Positions 28,071-36,743 of a stretch of DNA of 64,000 bases are shown piece after piece. The notes below the pieces were generated by a model, which saw only the letters and a program-made list of their open reading frames with translations, did not search any database and had not been told where the DNA came from. The stretch covers positions 1 to 64,000 of the forward strand of contig JBKDZR010000007.1 of NCBI GenBank assembly GCA_047971485.1, in the 5' to 3' direction. Both the position numbers and the translations under genes were made by a program. This DNA comes from JBKDZR01 sp047971485 (GTDB lineage: Bacteria; Pseudomonadota; Alphaproteobacteria; Rhodobacterales; Rhodobacteraceae). Numbering within the stretch: position 1 is the stretch's first letter; every line of letters starts with the position of its first letter.

Positions 28071-28246
28071 TTGGTCAGGATCAACTTGCCCGCGCGGGTG
28101 ATCCGCAGCGTATAGGTGGCCGCATCCAGACGGATCTGCGCAAGCGCCCCGCCTTCGGTCAGCAGGCGCGCATCGTGCAGCGGTGGCCCAACCTGCTGCC
28201 ACTCGGATCGTGGCACGGTATGTTCGGAACGTGAAATCATGTTCAT
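28067..28246 (-). CDS. hemP: hemin uptake protein HemP
   Basis: The 59-residue product ends with the HemP signature: 'HDARLLTEGGALAQIRLD', then 'YTLRITRAGKLILTK' at the C-terminus. HemP proteins are linked to haem uptake and its regulation in alpha- and betaproteobacteria. The ATG at 28246 follows GGAGAG with good spacing; a second ATG two codons later is possible. Its start overlaps the stop of a possible leader ORF, and its stop overlaps the next gene, so translation is coupled throughout. Confidence 0.9.
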   Translation of the reverse strand: MNMISRSEHTVPRSEWQQVGPPLHDARLLTEGGALAQIRLDAATYTLRITRAGKLILTK

Positions 28247-28341
28247 GGTCGTCTCTCCAGCCAGTCAACCATGTCCTTCAAATGCCTGGCCCGGTTCCGC
28301 CCTTTGGGGGCATCCGCGCGATATCCGGCCGTGTCGGACAT
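28243..28341 (-). CDS. possible 32-residue leader ORF upstream of hemP
   Basis: A 32-codon frame starts at the ATG at 28341 behind a good AAAGGAA site and ends in a TGA that overlaps the hemP ATG (ATGA). The basic product runs from 'MSDTAGYRADAPKG' to 'DMVDWLERRP'. I know no homologue. The ribosome-binding site and coupling suggest it is translated. It could be a small protein or a leader peptide tying hemP translation to its own. Confidence 0.45.
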   Translation of the reverse strand: MSDTAGYRADAPKGRNRARHLKDMVDWLERRP

Positions 28342-28397
28342 GGGGTTCCTTTCGATCTGGCTTCCTCGCCGGGGCGGGGTGGCTGACGACTCATTTC

Positions 28398-28412
28398 TGA
28401 CTAATTTCATCA
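28398..28412. promoter_or_regulatory. RirA-type iron box (TGA-N9-TCA)
   Basis: TGACTAATTTCATCA matches the TGA-N9-TCA iron-Rhodo box bound by RirA in alphaproteobacteria. It lies 57 bases upstream of the leader ORF start in the presumed hemP promoter, where RirA would repress under iron sufficiency. No Irr-type palindrome was seen. Confidence 0.6.
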
Positions 28413-28504
28413 GTAATTGCAAGCCGACAATTTCAGTCAGGTTAAACAACCCCTGAAGAAACGCTGATTTTCATGCGAAAATAGATATTTATCCGAGGCG
28501 CATC

Positions 28505-28524
28505 ACGATTTTGCGTCAAATCGT
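28505..28524. promoter_or_regulatory. inverted repeat upstream of AGCS symporter
   Basis: A perfect seven-base dyad ACGATTT-N6-AAATCGT lies 71-90 bases before the symporter start. It may be an operator for that gene. Confidence 0.4.
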
Positions 28525-28594
28525 TTCCGTTTTCCCCCGAACCCAGCCTAAGCTGGATCCCTAGCAGCCGGATACCGGCCAATCGGAGATTGCC

Positions 28595-30031
28595 ATGGAT
28601 ATGCTTGCCGCCCCCTTCAACCTGCTGTCGGACCTGACCTGGGGCTGGTCACTGGTGCCCTTTCTTGTCGTTCTGGGCGTTTTCTTCACCCTGTGTTCAA
28701 ACTTCGTCCAGTTCCGCTTTTTCAAAAGCATGTTCGCCGTCCTCAAGGGCGACCCCAGCGCAAAGGGCAGCGGCCATATCAGTTCACGCGAAGCCCTTCT
28801 GGTCAGCGTCGGGGGACGGGTCGGAGGTGGCAATATCGCCGGCGTCGCCGTGGCCATCACTCTGGGCGGTCCGGGCGCGGTGTTCTGGATGTGGGTGATC
28901 GCCCTGGTCGGCATGGCCACCAGCCTGTTCGAATGCACCCTGGCCCAACTGTACAAGGAAAATCAGGGCGACGGCACCTATCGCGGTGGCCCGGCGCGCT
29001 ATATCACCCATGGGCTGGGCAAATCCTTTCGCTGGCTGGCAGTCATCTACGCCGTCTGCCTGATCGCTGCCTTCGCGCTGGGGTTCAACGCCTTCCAAGG
29101 CAACACGGTGGCCGGGGCGGCGCAGGACAGCCTGGGCATTGACCGGCTGTGGACAGGGCTGGTGCTGGCCGTGATCTCGGGACTGGTGGTTTATGGCGGC
29201 ATCAAGCGAATCGCCCGCACCGCCGATGTGATCATCCCGGTCATGGCCCTAGGCTATCTGGCCATGGCCGCGCTGGTCATCCTGATGAACCTGTTTCACC
29301 TGCCCGCCGTTCTCTGGTCCATCGTCACCAGCGCCTTCGGACTGAACGAAGCCGTCGCCGGCGGCATGGGCGCGGCCATCGCCCAGGGGCTGCGGCGCGG
29401 CCTGTTCTCGAACGAGGCCGGGCTGGGATCGGCACCGAACGTGGCCGCCACGGCCTGGGTACCCCATCCCGTCAGCCAGGGAATCGTCCAGGCGCTGTCA
29501 GTGTTCATCGACACAATCGTCATCTGTACCTGCACGGCGATGATCATCCTGCTGGGCGATGTCTATGCCCCGGGCGCAGAGATCGACGGGGTGGTGCTGA
29601 CCCAGCAGTCGCTGATCGGGCATTTCGGTGCCTGGGCCCAGTATTTCCTGACAGCGGCCATCTTTCTGTTCGCGTTCAGTTCGATCATCTACAACTACTA
29701 TCTGGGGGAAAACGCGTTGGTTTTCCTCAGCGACAATCCCATGGCCGTCCATATCCTGCGTCTCGCGGTGGTGGCCCTTGTCTTTCTCGGTGCCACGGCC
29801 CCGGGGGCAACGGCCGTGTTCTTCTTCTCTGACCCGTTGATGGGGCTGTTGGCCATCGTCAACCTGCTGGCCCTGCTGATGCTGTTTCCCACGGCGCTGC
29901 GCATGTTGCAGGACTATCGCCGGCAACTGGCTGAGGGGCAGAAAACGCCAGTCCTGGATCCGGCACGGTTTCCGGATCTGGAGATCGACACCCAGTCCTG
30001 GCCAAGCCCCTCGGACAACCCGCGCGGCTGA
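28595..30031 (+). CDS. amino acid carrier, alanine/glycine:cation symporter (AGCS) family
   Basis: The 478-residue membrane protein has about eleven helices and AGCS signatures: 'VGGRVGGGNIAGVAVAITLG' near residue 75, 'FECTLAQLYKE', and 'GLRRGLFSNEAGLGSAPNVAA' near 265-285, which are typical of AlsT/DagA-like Na+-coupled alanine or glycine carriers. The ATG at 28595 follows GGAG. It stands alone between the iron cluster and the glucan operon. Confidence 0.9.
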   Translation: MDMLAAPFNLLSDLTWGWSLVPFLVVLGVFFTLCSNFVQFRFFKSMFAVLKGDPSAKGSGHISSREALLVSVGGRVGGGNIAGVAVAITLGGPGAVFWMWVIALVGMATSLFECTLAQLYKENQGDGTYRGGPARYITHGLGKSFRWLAVIYAVCLIAAFALGFNAFQGNTVAGAAQDSLGIDRLWTGLVLAVISGLVVYGGIKRIARTADVIIPVMALGYLAMAALVILMNLFHLPAVLWSIVTSAFGLNEAVAGGMGAAIAQGLRRGLFSNEAGLGSAPNVAATAWVPHPVSQGIVQALSVFIDTIVICTCTAMIILLGDVYAPGAEIDGVVLTQQSLIGHFGAWAQYFLTAAIFLFAFSSIIYNYYLGENALVFLSDNPMAVHILRLAVVALVFLGATAPGATAVFFFSDPLMGLLAIVNLLALLMLFPTALRMLQDYRRQLAEGQKTPVLDPARFPDLEIDTQSWPSPSDNPRG

Positions 30032-30390
30032 TCCAGGATGGCGCGCGGCCAGCACCGGTCGCGCGCCACCCCACCCCGCGGACCAAGGCCCCTGCGCAAG
30101 AAAACGCGCAGAGTACGCCGAAATGACGGACCCTCTGGCGCAGGCATTCACGACTGGATAAGATGCTGATCGGGCACTTCTTCCGCTGGCGCGCACCGGT
30201 GAAGGGCCCTGTGTGTACCTGTTTGTAAGTGCCTATCGCCGAGTCGTCTTTCACCGCAATTGCCCCACCTCCTGCAGGATAGTGACCGTTCCGACGGGCC
30301 GTGCCGTTGCGCGGATGTTCGGCACTGCCCAGGCAAGGGTGACAATGCGGCAGGCGCCCCCTGTAACCCACCCGGAGAACCCGCGTACCC
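30032..30390. other. intergenic region between AGCS symporter and opgG
   Basis: The gap of 359 bases begins with a long GC-rich hairpin (30040-30067) and a small one (CTGCGC-N8-GCGCAG, 30092-30111). The opgG promoter should lie in the remaining part, but I could not recognise it. No gene is seen. Confidence 0.5.
30040..30067 (+). terminator. hairpin after AGCS symporter gene
   Basis: GGCGCGCG ... CGCGCGCC forms a perfect eight-base-pair stem, extendable to eleven with a G-T pair, nine bases past the symporter stop. There is no T-run, so termination would be weak or rho-assisted. Confidence 0.45.
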
Positions 30391-31992
30391 ATGCCCTTCC
30401 CTGCCCATCCGCACGCACCGACCCGTCGGACCCTTTTGCGCCTAGTGGGGGCCAGCGCCGTGCTGCCTTTCCTGCCCACGGGGGCACGCGCGCAGGACAC
30501 GTCCCCCCCCGATCCGGTCGAGGCGGGCCAGCCATTCAGCTTCGATCTGCTGTCCGAGGCCATGGCCCGGCGTGCCCAGGCCCCCGACCCCGGCCCGCGC
30601 ACGGCCCCCCTGGCCCTGCCCGATCTGGACTATGACGGAATCCGGCATATCGCCTTCAACCCCAAGCGCGCGCTGTGGCGGGACGAACAGGGGCAGCGCT
30701 TTCAGGTGCAGGCCTTCCATCGCGGCTGGCTGTTCGCCGATCCCGTCGCCCTCTATGATATCAGCAGCGGGATCGCGGATCCGATCACCTTCACAGCCGC
30801 CGACTTCGACTATCGCGGCCCGCTGAAGGGAACAATCGACCCGTCCACACCGCTGAACGGGGTCGCCGGCTGGCGGCTGACCACCCCGCTGAACGGGCTG
30901 GAAACATTTGACGAACTGGTGGCCTTTCTCGGGGCCAGCTATTTTCGCGCCCTGGGCGAAGGCAACTTCTACGGGGCCTCGGCGCGCGGCCTGGCGCTGG
31001 ACACCGCGACCGAGCGCAAGGAGGAATTCCCCCGCTTTTCGGCCTTTTATTTCGAGCGCCCCACCCCCGGCACCGAAACGATCCGCGTCTTTGCCGCCCT
31101 CGACAGCGCGCGCGTCACCGGCGCCTATCGGTTCATCATCACGCCCGGCAACCCCACCGCGATGGAGGTCACCGCCCGCCTGTTCTTTCGCACGGCTGTC
31201 GCGGAACTGGGCGTCGCGCCTCTGACCTCGATGTTCCTGTATGATGAAACCACGCCGGGACGGTTCAATGACTACCGCCCACAGGTTCATGACAGCCAGG
31301 GTCTGGCTATCCACGACACCACGGGTCACCGGATCTGGCGGTCACTGGCCAATCCAACGCGCCTGGGGGGATCCTGGTATCACATGGACCGCCCGCCGAT
31401 CTTTGGCCTGTATCAGCGCGATCGCGCCTTTGCCGCCTATCAGGATGCCGGTGCCCGCTATGACAAGCGCCCGTCGATCGAGGTCGAGCCCCTGGGCGAC
31501 TGGGGCCCCGGCCATGTCCGTCTGGTGGAAATACCGGCGGATCTGGAAAAGTACGACAATATCGTTGCCTACTGGCGTCCAGATGACGCCCCGCGCGCCG
31601 GGGACAGCCGTGAATATGCCTATCGGCTGACCTGGGGAAACATGACCGGGGCGGATAGCAAACTTGGCCATGTCGCCCACACCTCCAGCGGTCAGGCCGG
31701 TGTTGCCGGGATTGCCCCGAAGGACAGCAAGGGTCGCAAATTCGTGATCGATTTTGGCGGCGGGCATCTTGCGCAGATCGATCCGGCCACCGATCTGATC
31801 CCGCAGGTCCGTGTCGACAACGGGCAGGCCACCGCGATCAGCCTGTCCGCCATTGAGGGCACCGGGCTGTGGCGCCTGTCCTTCGATGTGGTCGCGCAGG
31901 GCGGCACCAAGACAACCGAGCTTTCGGCCTGGCTTGAAGGCTTTGATCGTATTCTCACCGAAACCTGGAGTTACCAATGGATCCCCGCGTAA
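30391..31992 (+). CDS. opgG: periplasmic glucan biosynthesis protein OpgG
   Basis: The 533-residue protein has a twin-arginine-like signal ('PTRRTLLRLVGASAVL') cleaved near 'ARAQD' at residue 35. The OpgG/MdoG domain follows, for example 'IRHIAFNPKRALW', 'FRALGEGNFYGASARGLALD' and 'YRLTWGNM'. The family acts in the periplasm on the glucan backbone of osmoregulated periplasmic glucans. It is first in the opg operon, and its last codons contain the ribosome-binding site and start of the next small ORF. OpgD is a close paralogue; the partnership with opgH favours OpgG. Confidence 0.92.
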   Translation: MPFPAHPHAPTRRTLLRLVGASAVLPFLPTGARAQDTSPPDPVEAGQPFSFDLLSEAMARRAQAPDPGPRTAPLALPDLDYDGIRHIAFNPKRALWRDEQGQRFQVQAFHRGWLFADPVALYDISSGIADPITFTAADFDYRGPLKGTIDPSTPLNGVAGWRLTTPLNGLETFDELVAFLGASYFRALGEGNFYGASARGLALDTATERKEEFPRFSAFYFERPTPGTETIRVFAALDSARVTGAYRFIITPGNPTAMEVTARLFFRTAVAELGVAPLTSMFLYDETTPGRFNDYRPQVHDSQGLAIHDTTGHRIWRSLANPTRLGGSWYHMDRPPIFGLYQRDRAFAAYQDAGARYDKRPSIEVEPLGDWGPGHVRLVEIPADLEKYDNIVAYWRPDDAPRAGDSREYAYRLTWGNMTGADSKLGHVAHTSSGQAGVAGIAPKDSKGRKFVIDFGGGHLAQIDPATDLIPQVRVDNGQATAISLSAIEGTGLWRLSFDVVAQGGTKTTELSAWLEGFDRILTETWSYQWIPA

Positions 31993-32162
31993 CCCACCCT
32001 GCATCCCTGCACTCGGGCACCGATCTGCCCCGGGCACCGCTGACAATGCCCCGGCAGGTGCTGGAGCACACCCCGCTGCGGCGCACGAAGAAACAAGCCA
32101 ATCGCCCCTGGGCGCTGGTAGCCGGCTGGCTGACGTCGCCTGCCCGCCCGAGACCGCGCTGA
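31977..32162 (+). CDS. opgI: small OpgI-like protein between opgG and opgH
   Basis: This 61-codon frame starts at an ATG inside the end of opgG (16-base overlap), with GGAG six bases before it, and ends 16 bases before opgH. The product is basic and rich in Arg and Pro, containing 'LRRTKKQANRPWALVAGW'. In Rhodobacter sphaeroides the glucan operon is opgGIH, with a small opgI of unknown function at this position. The name is given by position only, as I cannot compare sequences. Confidence 0.5.
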   Translation: MDPRVTHPASLHSGTDLPRAPLTMPRQVLEHTPLRRTKKQANRPWALVAGWLTSPARPRPR

Positions 32163-32178
32163 GAAAGCCCCGCCCTTG

Positions 32179-33915
32179 GTGTCAACCTTCCTTTGGCGCA
32201 GTCTGGCGCTGAGCCTGGCAACCCTGTCGGCCCTGGCCGCATCGGCCCTGTTTCTCAACTATGCCGGCAAGAACGGAATCGGCTGGCTGGATCTGATCCG
32301 CGCGGCGATGGTCTTTCTGGCCACCGCCTGGATCGGCTGGGGCGCGGCACAGGCCTTTATCGGACTGGTACCGGCCCGCCGGCGGGCACGCGGCAGAACC
32401 GATGACAGGCTGCACAGCCGCACGGCAATCCTGATCCCGATCTACAACGAAAACCCGGCCGAGGTTTTTGCCCGGATCGGGGCCATGATCCTTGGCTTGC
32501 GCGATGCCGGGCTGGCGGCGCATTTCGACTTTGCGATCCTGTCGGACACGACCCGCGATGACATCGCCACACAGGAGCGCACCGAACTGGCCCATCTGCT
32601 GCGGATCACCGGCACCCGGGGCCATCTGTTCTATCGCCGGCGCACCGAGAATACCGGGCGCAAGGCCGGTAATATCGAGGCGTTCATCACCCGCTCCGGC
32701 GGGGCCTATGATTTTGCGCTGATCCTGGATGCCGACAGCCTGATGGAACCGGCCACCATCGCCGAGATGGTCCGCCGCATGCAGGCCGCGCCGCGCCTGG
32801 GCCTGCTGCAAACCCTGCCCCGGATCGTGCGCGCCCAGTCCCTGTTTGGCCGCGCGATGCAGTTCTCGGCCGCGCTCTACGCCCCGGTCTTCGCCCGGGG
32901 GCAAGCGCGGATGCAGGGGGTCTCGGGACCGTTCTGGGGCCATAACGCACTGATCCGGGTCTCTGCCTTCGCCGAAAGCTGCGGCCTGCCCGTGTTGCGC
33001 GGCAAGCCCCCCTTTGGCGGCCATATCCTGAGCCATGATTATGTCGAGGCGGCGCTGCTGGCCCGGGCCGGCTGGCAGGTGCGGGTCGATACCGATCTGG
33101 GCGGCAGCTATGAAGAAGGCCCCGAGAACCTGATCGCCTATGCCAGGCGCGATCGCCGCTGGTGCCAGGGCAACCTTCAGCACGCCCGTCTGCTGCTGGC
33201 GCCGGGGCTGCGGCTGTGGAACCGCTTTGCCTTTGTTCAGGGCATCGCCGCCTATACCGCGCCGCTGCTGTGGGGACTGTTCCTGTTGGCCAGCGTTCTG
33301 GCCGCCGCCACCGAAGCCCCCGTAGACTACTTTCCCACCCCGCATCTGAGCGTGCCTATCTTTCCCGGCGATCGCACCCTGGCCGCCATCGGGCTGCTGG
33401 CCGGTGTGGTCGGGCTTCTGCTGCTGCCCAAGGTTCTGATCGCGTTGATCGCCACCGTGTCCGGGCGGGCGCGAGGCTTTGACGGCAACCGGCAGACGGG
33501 GCTTGGCACCCTGGCCGAGATCGCCCTGTCCAGCGTGATCGCCCCGGTGATAATGATGTTCCAGGCCCGGGCCGTGGCCCAGATCCTGTCGGGGCGCGAT
33601 GGCGGCTGGCCGGCCACTGCGCGCGACGATGGCCAGGTCGGTCTGGCCGAGGCCTGGGCCGCCACCTGGTGGATGGTACTGACTGGTGCCCTTACGCTGG
33701 GGGCAGCCGCGTGGTTCGCCCCCGATCTGGTGATCTGGCTCTGCCCCGTGACACTGCCGCTGCTGATCGCCCCGGTTCTGATCGCCTGGACCTCGCGGCC
33801 GACTGGACCGGGCCTGTTCGCCACACCGGAAACCACCGCCCCGCCCAGATGCCTGACCGTGGCGGCCGGTCTGGCCATCCGGCACGATCCCGCGCCCGAC
33901 CCCATTGCCGCCTGA
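32179..33915 (+). CDS. opgH: glucan glucosyltransferase OpgH
   Basis: The 578-residue membrane protein has two N-terminal helices and a cytoplasmic GT2 domain. That domain carries 'ILIPIYNE', the DxD motif 'LDADSLM' (D184 region) and the acceptor motif 'RDRRWCQGN' near residue 325. Several C-terminal helices follow. OpgH polymerises glucose from UDP-glucose into the beta-glucan chain and moves it across the inner membrane. I use the GTG at 32179; a TTG directly before it is an alternative. Compared with the E. coli protein of about 850 residues it lacks the long N- and C-terminal extensions. Confidence 0.92.
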   Translation: MSTFLWRSLALSLATLSALAASALFLNYAGKNGIGWLDLIRAAMVFLATAWIGWGAAQAFIGLVPARRRARGRTDDRLHSRTAILIPIYNENPAEVFARIGAMILGLRDAGLAAHFDFAILSDTTRDDIATQERTELAHLLRITGTRGHLFYRRRTENTGRKAGNIEAFITRSGGAYDFALILDADSLMEPATIAEMVRRMQAAPRLGLLQTLPRIVRAQSLFGRAMQFSAALYAPVFARGQARMQGVSGPFWGHNALIRVSAFAESCGLPVLRGKPPFGGHILSHDYVEAALLARAGWQVRVDTDLGGSYEEGPENLIAYARRDRRWCQGNLQHARLLLAPGLRLWNRFAFVQGIAAYTAPLLWGLFLLASVLAAATEAPVDYFPTPHLSVPIFPGDRTLAAIGLLAGVVGLLLLPKVLIALIATVSGRARGFDGNRQTGLGTLAEIALSSVIAPVIMMFQARAVAQILSGRDGGWPATARDDGQVGLAEAWAATWWMVLTGALTLGAAAWFAPDLVIWLCPVTLPLLIAPVLIAWTSRPTGPGLFATPETTAPPRCLTVAAGLAIRHDPAPDPIAA

Positions 33916-34197
33916 TACTGAAACGGCCCGCCAGATCAGCAACCGACGTCCGACTGCCGAAAAAACACGCAACCGATGTCGGGCCGTGAAACAGGGCGCC
34001 ATGTCCGCCCTTGCCCCGCCCGGCGCGGACCAAAGCCCAAACTGACCGCCCGACATCGCCGCACGACAGCCCAAAGTGGCCCGCCCCAGTCCGGCGAGCT
34101 GTCAAACGGACCCACGGCCCGGTGCTTTCACCCTTTTCTTTTCGCCGACCGCCCGGCTAGGTTACGCCCCAGAACCCTTCAACCGGAGTACCCAAAC
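33916..34197. other. intergenic region before BMP-type ABC importer operon
   Basis: The gap contains two similar elements, GCAACCGACGTCCG and GCAACCGATGTCGG, about 30 bases apart (near 33938 and 33969). They lie inside an ACGGCCCG ... CGGGCCGT inverted repeat with a long loop. These may be operator half-sites or a terminator after opgH. No gene or clear promoter was recognised. Confidence 0.35.
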
Positions 34198-35205
34198 GTG
34201 CCAGGATTTTCGCTTGATCGTCGCCATCTTCTTGCGGCCGGAACCGCCCTGCTGGCTACCACAGCCCTGACCGCGCCTCTGGCCGCCCAGGACCGGATCA
34301 AGGTTGCCGCGATCTACACCATCCCCGTTGAGCAGAAATGGGTCGGGCGGATTCACGAAGCCGCCAATGCCGCGGCCGAGGCCGGCGAGATCGACTATGT
34401 CGATACCGAGAATGTCGCCAATACCGATTACCCCCGGGTGATGCGCGAATATGCCGAACAGGGCGTTGAGCTGATCATCGGCGAGGCCTTCGGGGTCGAG
34501 GCCGAATCCCGCGAAGTGGCGGCTGATTACCCCGACACGGCCTTTCTGATGGGATCCTCCTTCATGCCGGATGAGGGGCTGCCGAACTTCTCGGTCTTCG
34601 ACAACTACATTCAGGATGCCAGCTATCTGACCGGGATCATCGCCGGCGCCATGACCGAGACCGGCAATATCGGCATGGTCGGCGGCTTCCCGATCCCCGA
34701 GGTCAACCGTCTGATGCATGCCTTCATGGCCGGCGCGCTGGAGGCCAATCCCGAAATCAAGTTCCAGGTCAGCTTCATCGGGTCCTGGTTCGATCCGCCC
34801 AAGGCCAAGGAAATCGCCTTTGCTATGATCGAGGGCGGGGCGGATATGCTGTATGCCGAACGCTTCGGGGTGGCAGATGCCGCCAAGGAAAAGGGCGCGC
34901 TGGCCATCGGCAATGTCGTCGACAGCCAGCCCGAGTATCCCGACACCGTCGTCGCATCGGCCCTTTGGCACTTTGAGCCAACGCTGAACGCGGCGGTTGC
35001 AGCAATCCGCGATGGCACCTTCACGGCAGAAAACTATGGTGTCTATTCCTTCATGAACCAGGACGGATCGTCGCTGGCGCCCCTGGGAACATTCGCCGAC
35101 AAGGTGCCCCAGGCCGCGCTGGATCTGGTCGCCACGCGCAGTGCGGAAATCAAATCCGGCGCCTTCACGGTTGACATCGACGACACCGAACCCAAGCCCA
35201 ACTGA
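34198..35205 (+). CDS. BMP-family ABC transporter substrate-binding protein (nucleoside/purine type)
   Basis: The 335-residue protein has a Tat-like signal ('LDRRHLLAAGTALLATTAL') cleaved near 'LAAQDR'. The BMP/PnrA-like periplasmic-binding fold follows: 'VAAIYTIPVEQKWVGRIHEA', 'GNIGMVGGFPIPEVNRLMHAF', 'SFIGSWFDPPKAKE'. BMP-family proteins with this transporter type bind nucleosides or purine bases. The start is GTG at 34198 behind GGAG; a longer frame upstream is only an Arg-rich read-through. It is the first gene of a five-gene operon ending with a cytosine deaminase. Confidence 0.9.
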   Translation: MPGFSLDRRHLLAAGTALLATTALTAPLAAQDRIKVAAIYTIPVEQKWVGRIHEAANAAAEAGEIDYVDTENVANTDYPRVMREYAEQGVELIIGEAFGVEAESREVAADYPDTAFLMGSSFMPDEGLPNFSVFDNYIQDASYLTGIIAGAMTETGNIGMVGGFPIPEVNRLMHAFMAGALEANPEIKFQVSFIGSWFDPPKAKEIAFAMIEGGADMLYAERFGVADAAKEKGALAIGNVVDSQPEYPDTVVASALWHFEPTLNAAVAAIRDGTFTAENYGVYSFMNQDGSSLAPLGTFADKVPQAALDLVATRSAEIKSGAFTVDIDDTEPKPN

Positions 35206-36743
35206 TGACCAGCACCGACATGGCGGAGGACATGGTTCTCCGCCTCGATGGCATCACCAAGCGCTTCGGGGCCCTGACCGCCAATGACACCATCTCGCTC
35301 AGCCTGCGGCGGGGCGAGATCGTGGCCCTTCTGGGGGAAAACGGGGCGGGCAAGACCACGCTGATGAACATCCTCTTCGGCCATTACACCGCCGATGAGG
35401 GCACCGTGACCGCCTTTGGCCGCCCCCTGCCCCCCGGTCAGCCCCGCGCTGCGCTGGAGGCCGGGATCGGCATGGTCCATCAGCATTTCACCCTGGCCGA
35501 AAACCTGTCAGTGCTGGACAATATCCTGCTGGGCACGGCCCCGCTTTGGTCGCGCGGCATGAACCGGGCGGCGGCACGGGACCGGCTGGCGAAGCTGTCG
35601 CAGGATTACGGGCTGGCGGTGCATGCCGATGCGAAGGTCAAGCGCCTGTCCGTGGGCGAGCGTCAGCGGGTCGAGATCCTCAAGGCGTTGTGGCGGGATG
35701 CGAAGATCCTGATCCTGGACGAACCCACCGCCGTGCTGACGCCCCAGGAATCCGAGGCGCTGTTTTCCACGCTGCGCCGGGCCACCGCGCGGGGCCTGTC
35801 GATCATCTTCATTTCCCACAAGCTGAACGAGGTGATGGCTGCCGCCCATCGCGTCACCGTTTTGCGCCATGGCCGTGTCGTTGGCGAGATTGCCACCGCT
35901 GATACGGATCGCACCCGTCTGGCCGAGATGATGGTCGGCGGCACCGTGGCCGCCCCGCGCCTGGATCCCCGCGATCCCGGCGCCCCCCTGCTGATCCTTG
36001 ATGGGGTCAGCACCGAAGGCCGACCCGGCCTGCGCAAGGTTGCCCTGAGCCTGCGGGCCGGACAGATCACCGGGCTGGCCGGGGTGGCCGGTAACGGACA
36101 GGCCGCGCTGGCCGATCTGATCGCCGGGCTGCACGCCCCCACGGCCGGGCAGATGACCATTGCCGGGCAGGGCATCATCCACTGGTCACCGCGTGCGGCG
36201 CTGGCCGCCGGGATCGGCCGGGTGCCCGAGGATCGCCATGCCACCGGGTCCATCGCCGATATGGATCTGTCCGAGAATGCGATGCTCGAATCCTGTCGCG
36301 CCACCCCGTTCAGCCGCCGTGGCTGGCTGAACCGGCGCGCGGCCAGGCGCCATGCCGAGGCCCTGATCCAGGCCTATGACATCCGCTGCCCCGGCCCCGC
36401 CACGCCGATCCGGCTGTTGTCGGGGGGCAATATGCAAAAGCTGATCCTGGGCCGCGCGCTGGAGGCCGGCCCCCAGATCATCCTGGCCAATCAGCCGGTG
36501 CGCGGGCTGGATGTGGGCGCTGTGGCCTATGTGCAATCGCGCCTGATCGCCGCGCGGGATGCGGGCGCGGCGGTGCTGCTGATTTCCGAGGATCTGGACG
36601 AAGTGATGGAACTGTCCGATCAGATCCATGTCATTTCCGCCGGGCGCCTGTCGCCGGCCTTTGCCCGAGGCAGCATGAGTGCCGCCGATCTGGGTCATTG
36701 GATGGCCGGTGAGGGCTTTGCCGCAGCCGAGAGGGCCGCATGA
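35205..36743 (+). CDS. ABC transporter ATPase with two nucleotide-binding domains (nucleoside import)
   Basis: The 512-residue protein has two fused ATPase domains, as in RbsA- and YufO-type importers. The first is canonical: Walker A 'GENGAGKTT' (about 45-53), 'LSVGERQRVEILKAL' and 'ILDEPTAVL'. In the second the Walker A is replaced by 'GVAGNGQAAL', without Lys, while the signature 'LSGGNMQKLILGRAL' is kept; this is usual for the family. The ATG overlaps the binding-protein stop (TGATG), and the gene overlaps the first permease by four bases. Confidence 0.92.
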   Translation: MTSTDMAEDMVLRLDGITKRFGALTANDTISLSLRRGEIVALLGENGAGKTTLMNILFGHYTADEGTVTAFGRPLPPGQPRAALEAGIGMVHQHFTLAENLSVLDNILLGTAPLWSRGMNRAAARDRLAKLSQDYGLAVHADAKVKRLSVGERQRVEILKALWRDAKILILDEPTAVLTPQESEALFSTLRRATARGLSIIFISHKLNEVMAAAHRVTVLRHGRVVGEIATADTDRTRLAEMMVGGTVAAPRLDPRDPGAPLLILDGVSTEGRPGLRKVALSLRAGQITGLAGVAGNGQAALADLIAGLHAPTAGQMTIAGQGIIHWSPRAALAAGIGRVPEDRHATGSIADMDLSENAMLESCRATPFSRRGWLNRRAARRHAEALIQAYDIRCPGPATPIRLLSGGNMQKLILGRALEAGPQIILANQPVRGLDVGAVAYVQSRLIAARDAGAAVLLISEDLDEVMELSDQIHVISAGRLSPAFARGSMSAADLGHWMAGEGFAAAERAA

